64,000 nucleotides of DNA from Eubacteriales bacterium (lineage in GTDB: Bacteria > Bacillota_A > Clostridia > Christensenellales > Aristaeellaceae), in assembly GCA_029974035.1 (NCBI GenBank), contig JARKQG010000073.1, forward strand, positions 1 to 64,000, read 5' to 3'. Below, one piece after another: positions 9,554 through 18,426 of the stretch (positions within the stretch are counted from its first letter, which is position 1; every line of letters starts with the position of its first letter). The notes under the pieces are model-generated. The model was not told where the DNA came from. It worked only from the letters and a program-made list of their open reading frames with translations, and did no database searches. The position numbers were made by a program, and so were the translations under genes.

Positions 9554-11452
9554 ATGAATCGAAATGATTTTCTGCCGGTGACGCCGGAGGACATGCGCGC
9601 CCGGGGCTGGGACGCGCCGGATTTTGTCTATGTGTGCGGAGACGCCTATGTGGATCATCCCTCCTTCGGTCACGCCATCATCGGCCGCGTGCTGGAGCGC
9701 GCCGGGTACCGGGTCGCCATGCTGTGCCTTCCGCCCTACCGGGACGATGCCGCCTTCCGGCGCTTTGGGCGGCCACGCCTGGGGTTTTTGGTGACGGCGG
9801 GGGTCATCGACAGCATGGTCAACCACTACACCGCGGCGAAAAAGAGAAGGAACGAAGACGCCTACGCCCCCGGCGGGCGCTCGGGGCTCCGCCCGGACCG
9901 GGCGACCATCGTGTACTGCAACCGGATCCGGCAGGCGTATCCCGACGCGCCCATCCTGATCGGTGGCGTGGAAGCCTCGCTGAGGCGCTTTTCCCACTAC
10001 GACTATTGGGAGGACAGGGTGCGCCATTCCGTGCTGGTGGACAGCGGCGCCACCCTTCTAATGTACGGCATGGGCGAAAAATCCATCCTGGAGTGCGCCG
10101 CCTGGCTGGAGCGCGGCGCGCCCCGGGAGGCGCTTTTTGACATGCGCGGCATCTGTTACCTGCAAAAGGAAAAGCCCGAGGGCGTGGAGGAAATCCCCTC
10201 CCACCGCGAGGTTGCCTCGGACAAGGCCGCCTATGCCCGGGCGTTCATGCGCCAGTATGACGAGCAGGACCCCTACCGCGGCAAGCCCCTGTGCCAGCAG
10301 CAGGATACGGGGCGCTATCTGATCGCGACGCCCCCCGGCTTTCCGCTGAGCCGGGAGGAGCTGGACCAAGCGTACCAGCTGAAATACACCCGCCGCGCCC
10401 ATCCGGATTACGACGCGCTGGGCGGCGTGCCCTCGCTGGAGGAAGTGGCCTTTTCCATTTCCGCCACCCGGGGCTGTTTTGGCGCGTGCAGCTTTTGCGC
10501 GCTCACGTTCCATCAGGGGCGGATCGTGCAGTCCCGCAGCCCGGACTCCATCGTCCGGGAGGCAGAGGCGCTGACGCGCATGCCCGGCTTCAAGGGCTAT
10601 ATCCACGATGTGGGTGGGCCTACCGCCAACTTCCGCCGCCCCGCCTGCAAAAAGCAGACCACGCTGGGGGCCTGCAAGGACCGCCAATGCCTGTACCCCA
10701 AGCCCTGCGGCCGCCTGGTTCCGGACCACGCGGAGCTCCTCTCCATCCTGCGCAGGATCCGGGCGCTGCCCGGCGTGAAGAAGGTGTTTATCCGCTCCGG
10801 CCTCCGCTACGATTACCTGATGCTGGATCGGGACAGCCCCTTTCTGAAGGAGCTTTGCCTGCACCACGTCAGCGGACAGCTGAAGGTGGCGCCCGAGCAC
10901 GTCTCCCCCGGCGTTCTGGCGCTGATGGGCAAGCCCGGCCGGGACGTGTACGACGCCTTTGTAAAAAAATACGAAGCCGTCAACCGGCAACTGGGCCTCA
11001 GGCAGTACCTGGTGCCCTACCTGATGAGCAGCCACCCCGGCAGCGACCTTGACGCCGCGGTGGAACTGGCGCTGTACCTCCGGGACACGGGCCACCAGCC
11101 GGAGCAGGTACAGGACTTCTACCCAACCCCCGGCACCCTCAGCACCTGCATGTTTTATACGGGGCTGGACCCCCGCACCATGAAACGCGTCTTCGTACCG
11201 CGTTCGCTCCACGAAAAGGCACTGCAGCGCGCGCTTTTGCAGTACCGGGCGCCCCGAAACCGCCCGCTTGTGCTGGAGGCCCTGAAACGCTGCGGCCGGG
11301 AGGACCTGATCGGCTACGGCAAGGGCTGCCTGGTGCGCCCTGCCGAGGCGCCCGAACGCGCACGGGAAGGCCGGAAAGCCGCGCCCGCCGGCCCGTCCCG
11401 TCCGCCCAGGCGCGCGTACAGCAGCAAGTGGGCAAAGGCGAAGAAAAAGTAA
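9554..11452 (+). CDS. ygiQ: YgiQ family radical SAM protein
   Basis: 632-residue radical SAM enzyme of the YgiQ (UPF0313) family. The N-terminal cobalamin-like domain (residues about 15-280, VYCNRIRQAYPDAPILIGG) is followed by the [4Fe-4S]-binding motif GCFGACSFC with cysteines 308, 312 and 315. A further Cys cluster (CKKQTTLGACKDRQC, then CGR) is also typical of YgiQ. The C-terminal tail is basic. Reaction unknown. The ATG follows GAAAGGG; expression comes from the strong promoter at 9468-9496. It ends eight bases from the convergent rhaM. Confidence 0.93.
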   Translation: MNRNDFLPVTPEDMRARGWDAPDFVYVCGDAYVDHPSFGHAIIGRVLERAGYRVAMLCLPPYRDDAAFRRFGRPRLGFLVTAGVIDSMVNHYTAAKKRRNEDAYAPGGRSGLRPDRATIVYCNRIRQAYPDAPILIGGVEASLRRFSHYDYWEDRVRHSVLVDSGATLLMYGMGEKSILECAAWLERGAPREALFDMRGICYLQKEKPEGVEEIPSHREVASDKAAYARAFMRQYDEQDPYRGKPLCQQQDTGRYLIATPPGFPLSREELDQAYQLKYTRRAHPDYDALGGVPSLEEVAFSISATRGCFGACSFCALTFHQGRIVQSRSPDSIVREAEALTRMPGFKGYIHDVGGPTANFRRPACKKQTTLGACKDRQCLYPKPCGRLVPDHAELLSILRRIRALPGVKKVFIRSGLRYDYLMLDRDSPFLKELCLHHVSGQLKVAPEHVSPGVLALMGKPGRDVYDAFVKKYEAVNRQLGLRQYLVPYLMSSHPGSDLDAAVELALYLRDTGHQPEQVQDFYPTPGTLSTCMFYTGLDPRTMKRVFVPRSLHEKALQRALLQYRAPRNRPLVLEALKRCGREDLIGYGKGCLVRPAEAPERAREGRKAAPAGPSRPPRRAYSSKWAKAKKK

Positions 11453-11460
11453 TTCGAACG

Positions 11461-11793
11461 TCAGTCCAGATGGTAGACCTCGGGCATGTCCGCCCACCAC
11501 TCGCCGGAGGCGCGGGTCTCGAGGGGCTGCTGGCAGGGCTTGCATTCATCCCACCACTCCTGGGTCTTGGGGTCGGCGGCCATTTTCGCCATGTCCGCCT
11601 CATAATCGTCGCCCACGTACTCGTAGTAGCTGAACAGCAGCCCGTCCTTGTAGTAGATCGAATAGTTCCGGATATTGCACGCCTTGATCATGGCGTTGAT
11701 CTCGGGCCACGGCGCCGCGTGGAGCTTTTTGTAGTATTCCAGCTTTTCCGGCTTCACGCCGATCACCGATCCGAACCGCTGAACCCTTCCCAT
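11461..11793 (-). CDS. rhaM: L-rhamnose mutarotase family protein
   Basis: 110-residue RhaM/YiiL-like protein that interconverts the alpha and beta anomers of L-rhamnose or a related deoxy-sugar. The catalytic histidine is in LHAAPWPE, and the family pattern continues with NYSIYY, LFSYYEYVG and a double-Trp near the end (GEWWADMPEVYHLD). The open frame extends far upstream, but ATG 11793 has AAGGAGG at 5 bases and gives the canonical length. It is the last gene of the ABC importer operon, which makes rhamnose or another 6-deoxyhexose a reasonable, unproven substrate. Confidence 0.9.
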   Translation of the reverse strand: MGRVQRFGSVIGVKPEKLEYYKKLHAAPWPEINAMIKACNIRNYSIYYKDGLLFSYYEYVGDDYEADMAKMAADPKTQEWWDECKPCQQPLETRASGEWWADMPEVYHLD

Positions 11794-11832
11794 AGCGTCC
11801 TCCTTAATGCGCGGGTTTTGTCCGCCGGGAGC

Positions 11833-11864
11833 GCGCGGAAGAGGGCCGAAGCCCTCTCCCGCGC
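11833..11864 (-). terminator. Intercistronic hairpin after the substrate-binding protein gene
   Basis: 14-base stem with one mismatch (GCGCGGGAGAGGGC on the coding strand pairing with GCCCTCTTCCGCGC) and a UUCG tetraloop, without a T-run. It sits between the binding-protein gene and rhaM. Such hairpins commonly protect the 3' end of binding-protein mRNA and lower downstream expression. Confidence 0.6.
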
Positions 11865-11896
11865 CGCATCCGATCCGGAGATTCAGATGCCTATGC

Positions 11897-13033
11897 TTAC
11901 CACTGGGGCGGATAGAAACCGTCCACGTTGTCCTTGGTGATGATGTCCTGCGCCAGGTATCCGATGGCGGGCACTTCCTGGCCGGCGAACCACTTGGCCA
12001 TCGAGTAGCACACGGCGGCGCCGTCGCCCTCGGCGGTCTGGTAGTTGATGGCCAGAAGGTCGCCGCTCTTGACCAGGTCCATGCCCTGCTTGGAGTTGCC
12101 GGCGGCCACCACGAGGATGTCGCTGCGACCCGCCTCCTTGATGGCGTCGATGGTGCCGATGGCCTGGGCGGAGTCGTCCGCAAGGAAGATGGCGTTCAGC
12201 TCGTCGCCGAAGCGGGTGATCCAGTCGGACACCACCTGCTTGCACTGCACGGCGTCAAAGCCGGGCGTCTGGATGTCGAGGGTCTTGATGTCCGGCGCGA
12301 TCTTCTTGAACTGAGTGATCGGGCCGTAGGTGCGGGCGAAGTAGGGCGAGGTGCCGGCGTTGTGGGTGATGTAGCACACGCCGCCCTTGTTGCCCATGGC
12401 GTCGGCCAGCCTGTCGGCCAGCAGGCGCATCTGGCCCCAGTCGTCCGGGCCGGTCCAGGAGATCATGTACTTCATCGCGTCGGAGGTGGGCAGCGTGTTG
12501 GTGCCGAACACCGGGATGCCCGCCTCGTTGATTTTGCGGAACTGCTGCACGGCGGACTCGGCGTTGAGCGGGATCAGGCCGATGGCGTCGGGGCGCGCGT
12601 TGATGGCCTGGTCGATCAGCTGGTTCTGCACGTTGACGTCCCAGTTGGGGCTCCAGGCCTCCAGCTCCATGCCGAAGAACTCGCAGGCCTTCTTGGCGCC
12701 GTTGATGTAGGCGGTGGTCCAGGGGTGATCGCCGTGGACGATCAGGATGACCTTCTTGCCCTCGGGGCCGTCGGCGGGCGAAGCGGGGATGTTGACCTTG
12801 GACTCGGCGTCCCAGCCGGCGTACTCCATGTCATAGTAGCGGCCCGCGTCGTCCTCGGGCAGCGCGGCCGGGTCCTCGGGGCGCTCGGGGAACTCCTTGA
12901 CCGTCAGAACCGGCATCAGCACCTGTCCGTCGGTGGACAGTACGCTGGTGGGATCGGGCAGTTCGGCCGCGGCCATCGCGGCCGGGGCCAGGGCCAGCAT
13001 CAGCGCCAGGGCCAGCATGAGGACTCTCTTCAT
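11897..13033 (-). CDS. Sugar ABC transporter substrate-binding protein
   Basis: 378-residue periplasmic-binding-protein-like (Peripla_BP_4, RbsB/XylF type) receptor. A signal peptide covers residues 1-22 (MKRVLMLALALML...AMA) but there is no lipobox cysteine. The mature domain starts near residue 85 (KVILIVHGDHPW) and includes DAIGLIPLNAES, AIFLADDSAQAIGTIDAIKEAGR and AINYQTAEGDGA. ATG 13033 has GGAGGG at 8 bases; the longer open frame upstream overlaps the permease. First receptor of the operon with two permeases (13081-15131) and the ATPase (15118-16638). Ligand unknown; a 6-deoxy-sugar is suggested by rhaM. Confidence 0.9.
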   Translation of the reverse strand: MKRVLMLALALMLALAPAAMAAAELPDPTSVLSTDGQVLMPVLTVKEFPERPEDPAALPEDDAGRYYDMEYAGWDAESKVNIPASPADGPEGKKVILIVHGDHPWTTAYINGAKKACEFFGMELEAWSPNWDVNVQNQLIDQAINARPDAIGLIPLNAESAVQQFRKINEAGIPVFGTNTLPTSDAMKYMISWTGPDDWGQMRLLADRLADAMGNKGGVCYITHNAGTSPYFARTYGPITQFKKIAPDIKTLDIQTPGFDAVQCKQVVSDWITRFGDELNAIFLADDSAQAIGTIDAIKEAGRSDILVVAAGNSKQGMDLVKSGDLLAINYQTAEGDGAAVCYSMAKWFAGQEVPAIGYLAQDIITKDNVDGFYPPQW

Positions 13034-13080
13034 TCTCGTTTCCCTCCATCGATTATATTCACCCACAGGGGGCAAACCCG

Positions 13081-14115
13081 TCATTTGACGCCGGAGAGCA
13101 TCTGCTGCCGCTCGATGACCAGCTGCGCGCGAATGCCCACCTTGCGCTTTGCGAAGTAATTGGTGGTGGTTTCGTACAGCACCACCGCCGCCAGCACCAC
13201 GCCGTTGGAGAGGATCTGGATTTCGTACTTGCCCACCAGGGCGGTCAGCACGTTGAACATGGCCATGAGGCCCAGCACCGCGACGAATGTCTTCCACACG
13301 CTGCCGCGGCCGCCGTCTGTGGAAGTCCCGCCGATGATGGTCGCGGCCAGCGCCACCATCAGGGGCGCGATGCCCTTTTCGCCCATGTTGGGCGCGGCGG
13401 AAGACTGGGCGATGGCGAACAGCGCGCCGCCCAGCGCCGATACGAAACCGGAGATCGCGAACACGCCGACGGTGGTGCCGGTGGCGTTGATGCCGCCCAG
13501 CCAGGCCGTCTCCAGGTTGCCGCCCACAATGTAGACGTTCCGCCCGAAGCGCGTGTTGTTCAGGATCACCGCCAGCAGTATGACCACCGTGAGCGCCACG
13601 ATCACCTTGGGCGTCAGCGGGAAGGGCTTCAGGAACTTATTCAGGAAGTCCGCAAAGGCGTAGTCGCCCTTGTCGCCGATTTCCGCACCATTGCAGTAGA
13701 TGGACATAATGCCCTTCAGCACGAACTGCATGCCCAGCGTCACGATGAACGAGTGGATCTTGCCCTTGGAGATGAGCAGCCCGTTCAGCGTGCCAAACAG
13801 CGTGCCCGCCGCCAGCGCCACGGGCAGCGCCACGGCCCAGGGCATTTTCTGCAGCGTGTGAACGCCCATCACCAGCACCGCGCCCAGGTTTGCCATGTAG
13901 CCCACCGACAGATCCATGTGTCCGGCGATCATGCAGAGGGTGAACCCGCTGCCGATCATCGCGTAGAGGATGGTGGAGTCCAGGATCGACTTCATATTGT
14001 ACATCGTGAAGAAGTTCTTTGCAAAGATGCCCAGCACCATCATCAGCGCGACCAGCAGGTACGCGCGGTTTTCGTCGATCCTCTTGGGAATGGATTTGCG
14101 CTTGTGTCCGGCCAT
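13081..14115 (-). CDS. Sugar ABC transporter permease (RbsC type), second
   Basis: 344-residue permease of the BPD_transp_2 family with eight to ten hydrophobic helices. The family signature AGHMDLSVG is present near residue 80, and GGxS/T-type segments (ATIIGGTSTDGGRGS) lie near the C-terminus. ATG 14115 overlaps the TGA of the upstream permease by one base, implying coupling; the 14-codon longer frame is not used. It likely pairs with the product of 14115-15131 as a heterodimeric channel. Confidence 0.92.
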   Translation of the reverse strand: MAGHKRKSIPKRIDENRAYLLVALMMVLGIFAKNFFTMYNMKSILDSTILYAMIGSGFTLCMIAGHMDLSVGYMANLGAVLVMGVHTLQKMPWAVALPVALAAGTLFGTLNGLLISKGKIHSFIVTLGMQFVLKGIMSIYCNGAEIGDKGDYAFADFLNKFLKPFPLTPKVIVALTVVILLAVILNNTRFGRNVYIVGGNLETAWLGGINATGTTVGVFAISGFVSALGGALFAIAQSSAAPNMGEKGIAPLMVALAATIIGGTSTDGGRGSVWKTFVAVLGLMAMFNVLTALVGKYEIQILSNGVVLAAVVLYETTTNYFAKRKVGIRAQLVIERQQMLSGVK

Positions 14116-15131
14116 CAGCTTCGCCCCAGCTTTCTGTCGGAAGTGGTGTTGATCCACACGATCACGAGAAACATCACGCCCAGCACCAGGTACTGCTCAA
14201 AGGTGGAAACGCCCACCAGGTTCATGATGTTGGACAGGAGGCCCATCGTCAGTACGCCGCCGAAGGTGCCGATGAGGTCGCCCTTGCCGCCGGCCAGCGT
14301 CATGCCGCCCAGAAGCACCGCCGTCATCGCGCGGAAATCATAGCCCTCGCCGTTGTAGTAGGCGCCCGTCTTGGAGATGGAAGCCAGGAAAAGCCCCGTG
14401 ACCGCCGCGCAGAAGGACGAGATCAGGAATACCACGACGATGATCTTGACGATGTTGATGCCCGAAAGCCGCGCCGCTTCGTAGTTGGAGCCCACCACCT
14501 TCAGCTGGTTGCCAAAGGCCGTGCGGGTCAAGACGTACTGCCCGATCGCAAACATCACCAGCATCACCAGCACCATGATGGGAACGCCCAGAAAGTCCGA
14601 CCGGGAAATGGCGAAGAACGCCTCCACCGCCGGAGTGTCGCCGGCAATCACGTCCGGGTAGATCTGGTTGCCGCCGTAGAGCCAGCGCACGATGCCCGAG
14701 AGCACGAAGTTGAACGCCATCGTCCAGATGACCGGGTGTGCCCGGAGCTTGCCGATGACCAGGCCGTTGACCACGCCCAGCACCGTGCCGCAGGCGACGC
14801 CGATCAGAAGGCTCGGCCAGAAGCCGAGGCCGATGAACGTGACCGAGATCATGCCCGAGAAGGCGATGGTCATCGGCGCCGACATGTCGGAGAAGTTGGC
14901 GCTGAACACCACAAAGCTCATGCCCACCGATGTGATGCCCAAAAGGGACACCGCCTGCACCACCGCCATCAGGTTGCGCGCGGTCAGGAACTTTCCGGGC
15001 GCCAGGACGATGCCAAGAAGCGCCAGCAGCAGCACGATCACATATACGCCCAGCCGGTTGACCGCCAGCGTCAGGCGGTTGACGCTGCGCCTGCGGCTGT
15101 CGGCAGGCGCGGCCTGACTATGCATGGACAT
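14115..15131 (-). CDS. Sugar ABC transporter permease (RbsC type), first
   Basis: 338-residue BPD_transp_2 permease with about nine hydrophobic helices. The usual DLS motif after a Gly-rich segment is replaced by SANFSDMSAPMTIAFSGM, so the signature is diverged relative to its partner; GGMTLAGGKGDLIGT is retained. ATG 15131 has GGAGG at 6 bases. Its start overlaps the end of the ATPase gene by 14 bases. Two non-identical permeases in one operon are common in ribose/autoinducer-2/xylose-like importers. Confidence 0.92.
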   Translation of the reverse strand: MSMHSQAAPADSRRRSVNRLTLAVNRLGVYVIVLLLALLGIVLAPGKFLTARNLMAVVQAVSLLGITSVGMSFVVFSANFSDMSAPMTIAFSGMISVTFIGLGFWPSLLIGVACGTVLGVVNGLVIGKLRAHPVIWTMAFNFVLSGIVRWLYGGNQIYPDVIAGDTPAVEAFFAISRSDFLGVPIMVLVMLVMFAIGQYVLTRTAFGNQLKVVGSNYEAARLSGINIVKIIVVVFLISSFCAAVTGLFLASISKTGAYYNGEGYDFRAMTAVLLGGMTLAGGKGDLIGTFGGVLTMGLLSNIMNLVGVSTFEQYLVLGVMFLVIVWINTTSDRKLGRS

Positions 15132-16638
15132 GTTTCCCCTCCCCGTTCGCGGCAAGCAAAAGCGCGCTTTCGCTGATTTCCTCCCGCCGGATTTCGCCGA
15201 TCACGTGGCCGTTTCTCAGCACCACCGCCCGGTCGCTCAGGCCCACCATTTCGGGCAGGTCGCTGGTGATCAAAATTACGGCGCTGCCGCTGGCGGCCAG
15301 GTTTTCCACCGCCTTGTGGATGATCTCCTTGGCGCCGATGTCCACGCCCCGGGTGGGCTCGTCCAAAATCAGCACGCTGGGCCGGGTCATCAGCCACTTG
15401 GCCATCAGGATCTTCTGCTGATTGCCGCCGGAGAAGTTGGTCACCGGGCGGTTCGGCTCCATCGGGTAGACGCTGAGGGCTTCCATGATCTCCGCCACGT
15501 CCCGCGCGCCCATTTTGGGGCAGAAGAAGATGCCCCTTGACAGCCTGGGGATGTGGGCGGCCACCGCGTTTTCGGCGGCGGTCAGGCGCACGGCCAGGCC
15601 GTCGTACTTTCGGCTCTCCGTCAGGTACACCACACCGGACTGAATGGCCTCGAACATGGTTTTGAAGCGCACGGGCTTTTCGCGCAGATAGATCGCGCCC
15701 TCGTCGCAGGGGTCGACGCCCACGATGGCGCGGGCCAATTCCGTGCGCCCGGCGCCCGCAAGGCCGCAGACGGCCAGCGTCTCTCCCGCGCGCACCGAAA
15801 AGCTCACGTCGTGGAAGAACCCCCAGCGGCTCAGGTGCTCCACCCGGAGCATTTCACCGCCGATGGCCGGGCTGCGGCGGCTGTAAAACTCGCTGACCGA
15901 CCGGCCCACCATCAGGTCCACAATTTCGCCGCGCGTGGTTTCGCCCGCGTCGTAGGTGCCGCGCTTTTTGCCGTCGCGCATCACGGTGATGCGGTCGGCG
16001 ATTTCAAACACCTCCTGCAGGTGGTGCGAAATGTAGATGATGGCGATGCCCTGGGCCTTCAAACGGCGGATGATGGCGAACAGGCGCTTGACCTCCTCGT
16101 TGGACAGCGCGGACGTGGGCTCGTCCATCACCAGGATGCGCGGGTTGTCGCCCAGGGTTTTTGCGATCTCCACCAACTGCGCTTCGCACTGGCTGATGTC
16201 CGAAACGGGCATCGACGGGTCCAGGTAGGAAAGCCCCACCTGCTCGAGCAGCTCCGCCGCCCGATTGCGGACCGCGGCGCGGTCGATGAACACCCCTTTT
16301 TTCGGGAGCTTGCCCACCAGCAGGTTTTCCGCAATGGAGATGGGCCGGGCCAGCGAAAGCTCCTGATAGACCATGCCCACGCCCCGGGCCTTGGACTGGG
16401 CCGGGGTGTGCAGCGTCACTTCCTTTCCGCGAATGAAGACCTTTCCTGTATAATCTGAAAAGGAGCCCGCCAGAAGCTTCATCAGTGTGGATTTGCCCGC
16501 GCCGTTTTCGCCCACCAGCGCGTGTACCTCGCCGGCCCGCACGTCAAAGTCCACATGGTCTACCGCCAGCGTGCCGGGAAAAGCCTTGGAGACCCCCTCC
16601 ATGCGCAGCGCCTCGTCGCAGGGCGTCGTCCGGCTCAT
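15118..16638 (-). CDS. Sugar ABC transporter ATP-binding protein (RbsA/MglA type)
   Basis: 506-residue duplicated ATPase energising the importer. Cassette 1: Walker A GENGAGKST (residues about 39-47), signature variant ISQCEAQLVEIAK, Walker B ILVMDEPTSAL. Cassette 2: an altered Walker A (CGLAGAGRTEL), signature NFSGGNQQKILMAKWL, Walker B VLILDEPTRGVDIG. These features match carbohydrate CUT2-class ATPases. First gene of the operon ATPase-permease-permease-receptor-rhaM. ATG follows GGAGGGA. The divergent neighbour is the YesN regulator, the likely controller. Confidence 0.95.
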   Translation of the reverse strand: MSRTTPCDEALRMEGVSKAFPGTLAVDHVDFDVRAGEVHALVGENGAGKSTLMKLLAGSFSDYTGKVFIRGKEVTLHTPAQSKARGVGMVYQELSLARPISIAENLLVGKLPKKGVFIDRAAVRNRAAELLEQVGLSYLDPSMPVSDISQCEAQLVEIAKTLGDNPRILVMDEPTSALSNEEVKRLFAIIRRLKAQGIAIIYISHHLQEVFEIADRITVMRDGKKRGTYDAGETTRGEIVDLMVGRSVSEFYSRRSPAIGGEMLRVEHLSRWGFFHDVSFSVRAGETLAVCGLAGAGRTELARAIVGVDPCDEGAIYLREKPVRFKTMFEAIQSGVVYLTESRKYDGLAVRLTAAENAVAAHIPRLSRGIFFCPKMGARDVAEIMEALSVYPMEPNRPVTNFSGGNQQKILMAKWLMTRPSVLILDEPTRGVDIGAKEIIHKAVENLAASGSAVILITSDLPEMVGLSDRAVVLRNGHVIGEIRREEISESALLLAANGEGKHVHA

Positions 16639-16674
16639 CGCGCATTCCTCCCTCCGGGATTACGAATCCTTTAC

Positions 16675-16703
16675 CATTATAGAACCTGACCGCCGCCCAT
16701 ACA
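16675..16703 (-). promoter_or_regulatory. Probable promoter of the sugar ABC operon
   Basis: A consensus -10 TATAAT (16675-16680, minus strand) with only a weak -35 (CTGTAT or TGTATG). A good -10 with a poor -35 fits activator-dependent transcription, for example by YesN. Confidence 0.45.
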
Positions 16704-16767
16704 GTGGATTTTTCTATGCATATACGCTGATTTTTTTAACACTTCGCATCCCGGGGCGCCGCGGCGG

Positions 16768-16796
16768 TTTACGGGGCGCGCAAAATCTGATAAGAT
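16768..16796 (+). promoter_or_regulatory. Probable promoter of the YesN-YesM operon
   Basis: TTTACG (16768-16773), 17-base spacer, TAAGAT (16791-16796), 27 bases before the YesN start. Confidence 0.45.
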
Positions 16797-16823
16797 TCCG
16801 ATAGGTTCCGGGAGGGTGTGACC

Positions 16824-18401
16824 ATGTACAAACTGTTGATTGTCGAGGACGAGGACATGCTCCGGGAGGCGCTGATGGCGGGCGTCGACTGGGCGGGGCT
16901 GGGCTACGAGGCCCGCGGCGCCGGAGACGGCGAACAGGCGCTGGCGCTGGCGCTGACGTTCCGGCCCGATATCGTGCTGACCGACATCCGCATGCCGTTT
17001 ATGGACGGGCTCCAGCTTTGCGCAAAGCTCAGGGAGGCGCTGCCCGGCACGATGGTGGCCATCCTCAGCGGGCATGACGAATTTGCCTACGCGCAGGAGG
17101 CGCTGAAGCTGGGCGTGCGCGAATACCTGCAAAAGCCCGTGCCGCCGGAGGATCTGGTCAAGGCGGTCCGGCGGCTCGAGCGCCAGGTGGACGCCGCCCG
17201 CGTGCGCGAGCACCAGATGAGCCGCATGCGGCTGCAGCTGGACCAGGCCATGCCGCTGATGCGCCAGAAGCTGCTCAACCAGTTGCTGGAGCAGGCGCTC
17301 TCCCAGACGGAAGTCGAGGATATGCTGCGCTTTGTGGGCATGCCGCTCTCCGGCGAGGGCTTCACCGTGTGCCTGATCGACTTTGAACCCGAAAAGGGCG
17401 CGGCCCGGGACGGTGCGCTGATCGAATGCGCCGCACTGGACATCATCAAGTCCGAGGCCAAGACCGACGCGGCGGCCTTTGAGCGGAACCGGGGCGGCGC
17501 GGCGCTGATCTACTGCGCGCGCACCAAGTATAAGGACAAGGAGCGCGCCTTCGTCGCGGCGCTGATCGAGCTGATTCGCGCAGAGCTCTACGAGCAGTTG
17601 GACCTGGCCACCACCGCGGCCATCGGAGAACCCGTAGACGCGCTGTGTCAGCTAAACCGCTCCTACCTCAGCGCGCACCAGGCGCTCCGGAGCCGCGCGA
17701 CGCTGGGGCGCTACAACACCTACGACGCCTTTGACCGCCGGGAGGAGGCGCGGCTCTACCCCTTCGATAAGTCCAAGGAGCTGCTCTCCCGGCTCAAGCA
17801 GGGCTCCGCGGCGGAGCTTGAGGAGGGCGTCGTCCGGTTTTTTGAAACGCTGCGCTCGGCGGGCATCCTGTCCGTCGAAAACCTGCGCGTGCTCACCATT
17901 GACCTTTTGAACGGGGCCATCAAGCTGTTGACGGAGGCCGGAAAGGCCGACCCCGCCCGCGCCGACGAAGCCTACCGCCGCGCCTTTTCCGCCCAGTCGC
18001 TGGACGACTGCCGGGACATCGTGCTGGAGCAGCTGACCGAGGCCCACCGCCTGATCGAGGAGGCGCGCGCCTCCTGCGGCAACCAGCTGATCGAGGGCGC
18101 CTGCGCCTACATCGCCGGGCACTACGCGGACCAGGGCATGTCGCTCAACGCCGCGGCGGCCCACGTGTTCGTCAGCCCCACCTACCTGAGCATCCTGTTC
18201 AAAAAGAAGCTGGGCGTCACCTTTATTGACTACCTGATCAACCTGCGGCTGGAAAAGGCCAAGGAACTGCTCCGGGACACCGCCAAGCGCACCTATGAGG
18301 TCGCGGCCGAAACCGGCTACGGCGACCCGCAGTACTTCTCCGTCTGCTTTAAGAAATTTACCGGGCTCACGCCCACCGAATACCGCGCGCAGCACCGCTG
18401 A
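16824..18401 (+). CDS. YesN-like response regulator with AraC-type DNA-binding domain
   Basis: 525-residue cytoplasmic regulator. The receiver domain (residues 1-120) has the acidic pocket VEDED, phospho-acceptor Asp54 in VLTDIRMP and Lys in LQKPV. A long central domain follows (about 130-400). The C-terminal AraC helix-turn-helix pair covers about 425-522 (LNAAAAHVFVSPTYLSILFK, TYEVAAETGYGDPQYFSVCF). ATG 16824 is chosen over GTG 16818 because GGAGGG lies at 7 bases. It is followed by the YesM kinase and is divergent from the ABC operon, so it probably activates that operon and perhaps the downstream UroD-like genes. Confidence 0.93.
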   Translation: MYKLLIVEDEDMLREALMAGVDWAGLGYEARGAGDGEQALALALTFRPDIVLTDIRMPFMDGLQLCAKLREALPGTMVAILSGHDEFAYAQEALKLGVREYLQKPVPPEDLVKAVRRLERQVDAARVREHQMSRMRLQLDQAMPLMRQKLLNQLLEQALSQTEVEDMLRFVGMPLSGEGFTVCLIDFEPEKGAARDGALIECAALDIIKSEAKTDAAAFERNRGGAALIYCARTKYKDKERAFVAALIELIRAELYEQLDLATTAAIGEPVDALCQLNRSYLSAHQALRSRATLGRYNTYDAFDRREEARLYPFDKSKELLSRLKQGSAAELEEGVVRFFETLRSAGILSVENLRVLTIDLLNGAIKLLTEAGKADPARADEAYRRAFSAQSLDDCRDIVLEQLTEAHRLIEEARASCGNQLIEGACAYIAGHYADQGMSLNAAAAHVFVSPTYLSILFKKKLGVTFIDYLINLRLEKAKELLRDTAKRTYEVAAETGYGDPQYFSVCFKKFTGLTPTEYRAQHR

Positions 18402-18426
18402 AGCGCCGCGGCCGGAAAGGAGCGCC

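Noticed and set aside
10058..11545. 495-codon antisense frame under ygiQ
   Set aside because: Sense strand encodes a full radical SAM protein with CxxxCxxC; the antisense frame has no recognisable domain or ribosome site.
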